Source of the DNA: Sclerodactyla briareus
Taxonomy: Eukaryota > Echinodermata > Holothuroidea > Dendrochirotida > Sclerodactylidae
Reading direction: 5' to 3'
Assembly: GCA_026419785.1 (NCBI GenBank)
Contig: JAODTK010002098.1
Span: forward strand, 186,001-250,000
Length of the DNA stretch: 64,000 nt
Below, piece after piece: positions 57,395 to 64,000 of this stretch (its first letter is position 1; each line of letters begins with the position of its first letter). Both the position numbers and the translations under genes were made by a program. A model generated the notes under the pieces. It worked only from the letters and a program-made list of their open reading frames with translations. It searched no databases and was not told the origin of the DNA.

Positions 57395-57720
57395 CACCTT
57401 GCCCTTGCTAAATTATTTTATACTCACAGGATTCAGATCTTTCAGGATTGGGTTCAACTTCATTCACTTGTGCCCGAATGCCAAACTATTTCAGTTTATA
57501 CCTTTACTATAGGATAATCGCCTTACCTTAATAATTTTCATATTCCCATGTTATTCAGGTCTTTCAGGATCCAGTTCATTTTCTTGTGCCCAAATGCCAA
57601 CCTATTCCAGTATAATTAGTATACTCACCTTACCTTGATAAATTTTAGATTTTTCATGTTACAGTATCAGGTCTTTTAGGATCGGTTCATTCACTTCATA
57701 TGTCCAAATTTTAAAATTGA
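57395..57720 (+). repeat. Three subterminal tandem repeats in the hAT element
   Basis: Units start at about 57,395, 57,519 and 57,626, each with 'caccttacc.tgataaattt', 'caggtctttcaggat', 'ggttcattcacttgtgccc' and 'aaatgcca' parts. Subterminal repeats in hAT elements can serve as transposase binding sites, but here that role is inferred. Confidence 0.7.
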
Positions 57721-58515
57721 AATCCCAGTAACTGTTCGTCACATTTTTCACACAATCGTATTTGGGACTCGGGGAGGGTGGATTATTCAGGTCAGCTCCA
57801 GTTCAACATGCAATTGGGGTGGTATCCGACTCTCAGCTGGTTGTTTGCCCTCTTCCTTGTACTCCCCCTGTCTTTTTCCTCGCTACTCAGAGGATTTGTA
57901 CTTTATGGGTTACTTTCATGCATTATTTCCTTCTTCTATAAATGGACCAAAGAGAACTGAACTATATAAGTGTTTATTTTAGTTACCTTTGAATTTTTAC
58001 ACACCAGCAACCATAGAATTTATTAACTCAGTCCTTCACAATTTTATTATTTTATGTTGCAAAACCAAGTGTAAAATAAATATATTCAATGAAATTTACC
58101 CTGTTTTTTTTGTATAATGTTCATTAATCTGAATTGGTTATAACTTCAACAGGAGATCTCAATGATGAGAACGGGGAAGTGTGAAACCAATTTGCGGTGT
58201 AGTATACCAATGCGGATGTAGTCAACCACAGTAATAAGTTGTATGTAGTGGTAATACTGCACAGGCAACCAGCTTCTTGATGTTCTGGCTCTCTTTTGAA
58301 GTTCCAATAGGTCTTTGCTTCATTCCTTGGTGAGTCACGAGATGTGTAACTGGTCTTGCCATCTCTGTGAACCTGCTAAGAAGGAACAAATTTATGAGTT
58401 TTGATAAATCACCAATTCTTGCTTTTGGAAATCCCCCCTATTTTGTCAAATCCCCCCCCGAAAAATATGGAAGGGGGACATTCCCCCCAGATTTTCAACC
58501 CTAGCGGAAACACTG

Positions 58516-58523
58516 GTCTGAGA
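58516..58523 (+). repeat. Target-site duplication, right copy
   Basis: GTCTGAGA, identical to 53,465-53,472. Confidence 0.95.
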
Positions 58524-58870
58524 TCAAACAACTAAAGCTCAATGATGCTAAAACTGAGTTGATGCTTGTAGCCCCCAAACTGCAACAGCTTAAGATCGAC
58601 CATAACCAGTATCCCAATAGGCACTTCCCCCAATGTAACCCTGTTTCCACTGCTCGTATATAGTTTTAGGGGTTATGTTTGATGGTGCTATGACCATGGA
58701 ACTCCCAGGTTAGAAAATTGTGAATCAAGATCATTCTTCAAGCAAATACTTCCAAAGAGGATGCTCCGTGAATACCAATTTCAAGCAGTCACTATTCTTC
58801 ATAATTTAGTCTATTCTGTGAACTCAAACACAACCTTTGTAAAAGATTTACAGCTCCAAGCTTTTACTGG
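58524..58870 (+). pseudogene. LINE reverse transcriptase, part after the hAT insertion
   Basis: 'QLKLNDAKTELMLVAPK' (about 58,530-58,580) and, one frame over, 'LGVMFDGAMTME' (about 58,667-58,702), the region following the YADD box in CR1/L2-like LINEs. It continues the fragment ending at 53,472. It becomes unrecognisable after about 58,870. Confidence 0.75.
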
Positions 58871-59219
58871 TGAATAGTTGAGTGGCAAGTTGTATTGCAA
58901 TATCATGAATATTATTTCTTATACTAGACAGGTTTTCTAAAAGCAGGTGCAGCACAGGGGGAAATTCTCAGTTGCCACTTACTTTTGTTGCTGAAGGCAT
59001 GCACAGTGTTTTCAACAGTTTTTGTCTCAACCGTTTCCTCCTGCTCTTCCTGGATGTAAACGTGTATGGAGGATGATTCCATTTTCCTCTCGGGGCACTG
59101 ACCCAAAATCACATCTCAGTGGCAGAGGCAGCAAAAACCTTCAGGTCCATCGGTGGCCTGGTACTGTACAGAGAGAAGAACAAATAGCATTAACATCTCC
59201 AACTAGATTGTTCAACTGA
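58871..59219. other. No gene recognised
   Basis: Possibly the decayed tail of the LINE. No motif visible. Confidence 0.4.
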
Positions 59220-59820
59220 AACTAAAGCACTAGTGGTGCAGTTGCTCAAAGAATTACAGGACATAATTCAACACTTCAATGATCATCCAAACTGAGATGA
59301 ATGAGCTGTTCTGAATTTTCATAAAAAGCCAAACTGATTTCCAGATGCCCTTTGACCATGACTTGCTAAACAACCCCCGATGGACATTGGTCATTACTGC
59401 CAGTAGTCATTAACAACATTATAGTCTTGCAATTCATTCTGTGAGAGTTGAAACACTTTTTTTCTCTCCCAAATTTCCAGACCTAAAATCCCTGCCAGGA
59501 ATGATCCCACCAAGTATCTTTGAATTTCCGCTTCAAATACCTGAACATAATATTAGCATTGGTGCATCACAACTACAACTTGCATCTTCCCCTATTTGAA
59601 CATTTCACATTTTTCAAGAAATAGCATAGCTGACCATGCCTGATACCTTTAACTCCTGAACACCGCATATTACGACTCATTGATCAGTAAGAGTAATTTC
59701 CACTACATCCAACACTTAAAAACTTAAGGTCAATAGAAGTGGAAAACTCACATGTTTTTAGGGTTGCATTGGATTGCTTTGTCCCATCTCAACTCCTTTC
59801 ATTGTTGTGTTATCTCATTG
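59220..59820 (+). repeat. Dispersed family A/B-like fragment
   Basis: Begins 'aaagcactagtggtgcagttgctcaa' and has 'gccctttgaccatgac' and 'ggtcattactgccagtagtc' phrases typical of the dispersed repeats. Strongly diverged. Confidence 0.45.
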
Positions 59821-60770
59821 AATGTTTGAGTTCAATGACTTCAGGAGGGGAACCAAATGGGAGTCCTCCAACACTGTTTTACAGAGTGATTGCCTGAATT
59901 TTATAACCTCTCGCCATAATAACAAGGCATCGCCCGCCAGTGTCTCGCCTGGTTGCGCGGTCAGTGTTTACTTCTATTGTCACCATGCATACCTTCAGGC
60001 ATTCATGTTTTGCTTGAAGATTCCGTGGTCGCATTTAACAGAAACAAGCCTACTAATTCATGTGTACCAATTTCAAATTCCAAAAGGACTGATTATTGAC
60101 AATGGCTACTGATTGGAGTAAGTTTTGTGGAAAATTTAAAATATATGCAAATTCAGCAATTTAACCAAGTTTAAACGAAAATCTGCAAACTTTAAAACTA
60201 TGCGTACATTATGCAAATTAATCACGTGAATGACCTCCAGTGACCCGATTCCATGATATCAAAAATTGGAACTCCAGGTAACCCATACCCACCAATTTTC
60301 ATTGAAAATCCAAGCAACATAAAAGGATTTCGCCATAAATTACGCAATCAGGTACGTGAATGACCTCAGTTGACCCGAATCTTGTTTTGGGATGAGGTAG
60401 ACCTATTCACCAAGTTTCCTGGAAATCCGCAAAATGCTTGAATGTGCATAACTATGCAAATTAGCACTTAAAAATTACCATATTTTACGTGAAAAATCTA
60501 ATCAGTCATCTACCCTATATCCGCGGTATATGTACCAAAACCAAGTCACCATCGACACCCACGGTTCATCGTAATCGGATAACGAGGCCTAAAAACAAGC
60601 CAAATAGGCTAATAACCTTACTTATTTGTGACTTTATGCCAAAAATCTGAATCAAGATTGTGTTCACTCAACCCTGATGTACCCTGGAAATTTGGTCGAA
60701 ATTGGTCGAAAGAGTATCCTGCTAACAAGAAAGTGCGACACCACACACCACAACACCATAGTTAATATTG
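59821..60770 (+). repeat. Dispersed repeat family C, longest copy
   Basis: Core 'gtctcgcctggttgcgcgg' at 59,942, then 'ctgattattgacaatggctac' (60,089), two 'gaatgacctc.agtgacccga' blocks (60,228 and 60,358), 'tatgtaccaaaaccaagtcacc' (60,529) and 'ctgctaacaagaaagtgcgaca' (60,719). The distal hairpin is not present. No persistent reading frame. Confidence 0.75.
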
Positions 60771-61749
60771 GCTTTCATCTAAATATTCCCACAAATTTTG
60801 TGCATCCAAAATTCAAATCGGCGCACCATGGCTCATTTTTTAACAAAGCTTCAACTGGAGCATGAATTTATAAGGACTACAGCACCAATGGAGCTGTAAA
60901 CTAAAATGCAGAAAAGTATAAAGACGAATGTACAATTGTGAGTTGAATGTTCAAGATCATTCAGGCAAAAAAGGCCAGTTCAATAAATGTCTATTGTGCC
61001 CCTATAATGAACTTTGACCTGATCTTCAAATGGCCAGAGAGGTCTTAGTGTGAATAAACATTGTTACTTAGTTTGGTCACATCTTAAGAGAAGACTAATT
61101 GGCTATTTCACGCATGATACGATACAATGCCCCTTAATGACTTCACATTGACCTTCACATGGTCAAAGATGTACGAAGGTCAATGAACCATTTGTCCAAG
61201 TTTGGTCAAGATCCATAAATATGAGGTGTCGGGTCTCTAATGCTTCTTTTCAGAGTAGTTACTTTTTCAACTCTAATTGGCACTATTGAAGTTGATCCAA
61301 AATCTTCAAACCCAAACTGAAAAGAGCACCCTCCAAAGGAAAATTGAGACCACAGTTTCAAGCAAATTTAATGTACTTTTAGGAGAATGTACATTCTGAA
61401 ATTCTTACAAAAATGGCAATAGTGCCCCTTTAATGATCTTGACCTGAAGGTCAAACATGTCTCCTGATCGATAAATGGGGCCACGTTTGGTCAACATACA
61501 TCAAAGAATAAAGGTTTGGGGGCCGAAAGGCATTTTCACACCAGCAGGCCTATTGTGCACTCCTTTATGACCTTTGACTTTGAACCTTCTGACCTTCACA
61601 GGGTCAAGATGTCCGAAAGGCCATTACAGTGTTCTAAGTTTGGTTCAACACAATAAAGAATGACTGATTGAGGTTCATAGTGTTTTTTCAAAAGATGTTA
61701 CAGTTTTACAGGCACTATATGACCGTTGCATCCAAAATGACACAGTTCC
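60771..61749 (+). repeat. Dispersed repeat family B
   Basis: Begins 'ctacagcaccaatggagctg' (60,879), followed by three 'gcccctttaatgacctttgacc'-like blocks and 'ggtcaatgaaccatttgtccaagtttggtc' in two parts. No coding sequence. Confidence 0.65.
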
Positions 61750-62080
61750 AAGACAAGGCAATCGCCCCAAGGTGTCTCGCCTGGTTGCGCGATCAGTGGT
61801 TTCTTCTATTAGTCACATGCAAAACCATAACAAAGATTCCATTGTGTTGCTTTCGAAGTTTTGTATTAGCATTTACAGAAACAGCTTACTAAGCAGTGAC
61901 CAATTTCAAATTCCTAAGGATTGATTATTGACCATGTCTACCAAAGGAGTTTTTTGTGGAAATATGAATTAAATGCTTAAATTATGCAAATTAGACACAA
62001 TATGCAACTTCTTGGACCCATTTTCTAATTTCAAATATCCTGAGACCAATGGTGGACCACAATACATTTCATGGGAATCA
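61750..62080 (+). repeat. Dispersed repeat family C, proximal part
   Basis: 'gtctcgcctggttgcgcgat' at 61,774 and 'ttttgtattagcatttacag' at 61,859. The second half matches 262-480 at the start of the window. Confidence 0.75.
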
Positions 62081-63500
62081 CACCAAACTTGAAACATTTG
62101 CATGAATGAAGCAAATTATACACACTGAAAAACACCAGTGACTTGAGTCAATGTTAGAATTTGGGGGGGACTAAGGAAGGACCTTACCCATTCAAGCTTC
62201 ATAACGAATTGGTAGGCAAGGTATAAAATTTGAATTTATTGTTTACTGTAATTCAATTTTAAAGTGTCTGATATTGAACAAATTGCTTAGCAAGTATTTT
62301 TTTTTTCCATGGTAGGAAGGAGGGTTGCTGTACCCTAGCCAATGATTAAATTCAAAAGGCTTGGTTATGTACCAAATGGTATTAACTAAAGCTAATGCAC
62401 ACTTGCCCAGTCCCAGCACCCAGGGTGGGTGGGGGGGGGGGGGGGGGGGGGTGTTTTCATAGTTTGTTTTTTCACTCAATTCAAAAATTTTGCGGGGAGG
62501 GTCGTATGTCTCATTCATATCAGAGACAATTCGTAAATCATATTAGCTGCACATAGTAAAGGTGCTGCAATCTCACTCATCCCATTTTCCTATGTTGCCC
62601 ATTGCCTTTTCTCCATCCTTTTTACTTAGAACACATGATGATATGATTTCCTGATTCGAAACTATGATTCTCTGATATGCTGAACACCCTATGACACTAC
62701 AGTATGTGCAAGCTGTGAACCAACAACCAACACAGTCTGCTTCCAAAAACTGCTGGCCCAGAGTGCAAATCTCTCAGGTCTACATGTTTATAGAGAACAG
62801 GCGACATGTGACATATTGTCAAAACAGTAGTTATAGTGGATGGGATTGAAAACGTACACTAATTGGTGGATGGGAATTGCATAAACCCAAGTCAATGTTA
62901 ACATTTTGGACAGAAGGTATACCATACCCATGAAGCTGAATGAAATCGGCAACCTTCGAATTTTTGAAATTAACTATGGCAAAATAGACACAATGAATTG
63001 ACCTCTAGTTACCGCAAGTCTATGTTAAAAATGTCAGAGAGTAAAGGTAAGCCATACCCAACCAGAGTATTTTCTCCATTGTAAAAATTGTATTAATAGG
63101 TTCCCCAATACCCTTCTTAACACAAATACTGGTTACGTTGCACCTGCGCCTACAACATTCTGTCTTTCTGTCTTTGTCCTTTAATTTTTATAATTGCACT
63201 TCATTTGGATAGTTGTGATATTCATTTACCATATTTCCAAAACAACTGTAACTACTACAGCTCTCAACTCGAGAATACACACAATGAAGCAACGTCATTC
63301 GTAGGCTGTGTATCGTGTTAGCATTTGAAACTATGACTATGTACCACCAAACACATATGGCTCCTCTAGTATATACACCCAGTCCTAAATTTAGCCCCCA
63401 TCCCAATATCCAAATAATTAGGCCTAATCTAACCATGCTGCTTAGGCCTGTCCCCAATGAAGTCAAATTCCAGCCAAATTAATACTCTTCAAATTCATTT
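62081..63500. other. No gene recognised; contains a poly-G run
   Basis: A G-rich run with one interrupting T spans about 62,423-62,451. Family C-like phrases ('gaaggtataccatacccatgaagc', 'gtaaaggtaagccatacccaacc') occur at about 62,915 and 63,043. Nothing coding recognised. Confidence 0.45.
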
Positions 63501-64000
63501 TGTTTCGGTTAATAGCATTTTCGTGGTGAAATATGGCTTCCTCAAGTGTTCATGAAATTTGTTGATTTTGGCAAACTGCAACCTTTTTAATGAGGTCATA
63601 TCTAACCAATTATAAGGGAAAAGTTTAAGACATAATTCTTGCATTTTCTTCACAGGTAAATAGCCGATGTCGGTTTGGGAGATATGGCTTCCTCAAGTCC
63701 ATATAACCGCATGCTTTAGCTTCCGTATATCATTAGAAAAAGCACGTCATATCTACATGACCGTGGTTTTTGAGTGAATGAAGACCCCTTCGCACTGGCT
63801 TCTCCGGGATTCCCAACTATGGCCCTCCTCTTTCAATGCCTTCACGGTTCTCCCGATATTTTTGATTGGAAATTAAAGGCAGAGTCTAGCCGAATTAATA
63901 CTCCTTTTGGTGTTGTAATGTTAAGGGAATGGAAAATCATTCAAATAACCTTTGTTTCCGAGGTTCATAGCATGTTTGGTTTGGAAATATGGCTTCCTCA
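63501..64000 (+). repeat. Diverged tandem repeat, three units, running off the window
   Basis: 'atatggcttcctca' occurs at about 63,531, 63,680 and 63,987, each preceded by 'ttcggtt'/'gtcggttt'/'tttggtttggaa'-like words and (first and third) by an 'attaatactc' phrase upstream. The array probably continues past the window end. Confidence 0.55.

Larger units (their letters stand above)
53473..58515 (+). mobile_element. Complete hAT transposon (5,043 bp)
   Basis: Perfect 14-bp terminal inverted repeats CAGTGTTTCCGCTA (53,473-53,486) and TAGCGGAAACACTG (58,502-58,515), flanked by a perfect 8-bp duplication GTCTGAGA. The interior carries a plus-strand TTF-type zinc finger and hAT transposase fragments. 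Removing the element and one duplication joins two parts of one LINE RT. The perfect ends and duplication suggest a recent insertion. hAT transposases excise and reinsert DNA by cut-and-paste, producing 8-bp duplications. Confidence 0.95.

Overview
The window looks like non-coding, repeat-dominated DNA from an animal, probably a marine invertebrate. The signs are non-LTR retrotransposons, hAT transposons, a DIRS-like retroelement, a tRNA-derived SINE, a satellite of about 310 bp, microsatellites, and the absence of any long uninterrupted host gene. The dispersed repeats, rich in TGACCTTTGACCT and ending in gata/gatg tails, remind me of echinoderm genomes, but the species cannot be fixed from sequence alone. 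No bacterial-style operons, rRNA genes or CRISPR arrays were seen.

Layout. 0-6.2 kb: old interspersed repeats (called families A and C here) and a minus-strand SINE remnant. 6.2-14.2 kb: a GC-rich DIRS-like element on the minus strand, bounded by inverted repeats and carrying a satellite block. 14.2-22.9 kb: more family A, B, C and D repeats, satellite, and a 1.15-kb hAT-like non-autonomous element with an 8-bp target-site duplication. 22.9-38.3 kb: a second GC-rich inverted-repeat element, a family C repeat and a LINE reverse transcriptase. About 5.95 kb of this is present twice in tandem, and the LINE frame is interrupted by a satellite-bearing composite module. 38.3-40.7 kb: low-copy sequence with nothing recognised. 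40.7-46.5 kb: the cleanest satellite copies, a 31-bp minisatellite and further copies of the composite module. 46.5-53 kb: two exon-like segments of an unrecognised gene, a LINE 3' end and more dispersed repeats, one holding a 216-bp MITE. 53.2-58.9 kb: a LINE reverse transcriptase split by a complete 5,043-bp hAT transposon with 14-bp perfect terminal inverted repeats and an 8-bp target duplication. 59-64 kb: families A, B and C again and a poly-G run.

How the parts relate. This is a record of nested insertions and tandem amplification. Insertion order can be read in three places: hAT into LINE; hAT-like element into satellite; satellite module into LINE. The best candidate for something undescribed is the composite module. 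It carries the satellite, a (CA)n tract and in places a 31-bp minisatellite between short inverted ends, and it recurs with the same part order at several loci.

Quality caution. Copies in 10-14 kb and 23-37 kb differ from one another mostly by one- or two-base insertions and deletions, as unpolished long reads do. Copies at 43.6-45.4 kb are much more uniform. Stop codons and frameshifts in the transposon genes may therefore be partly technical.
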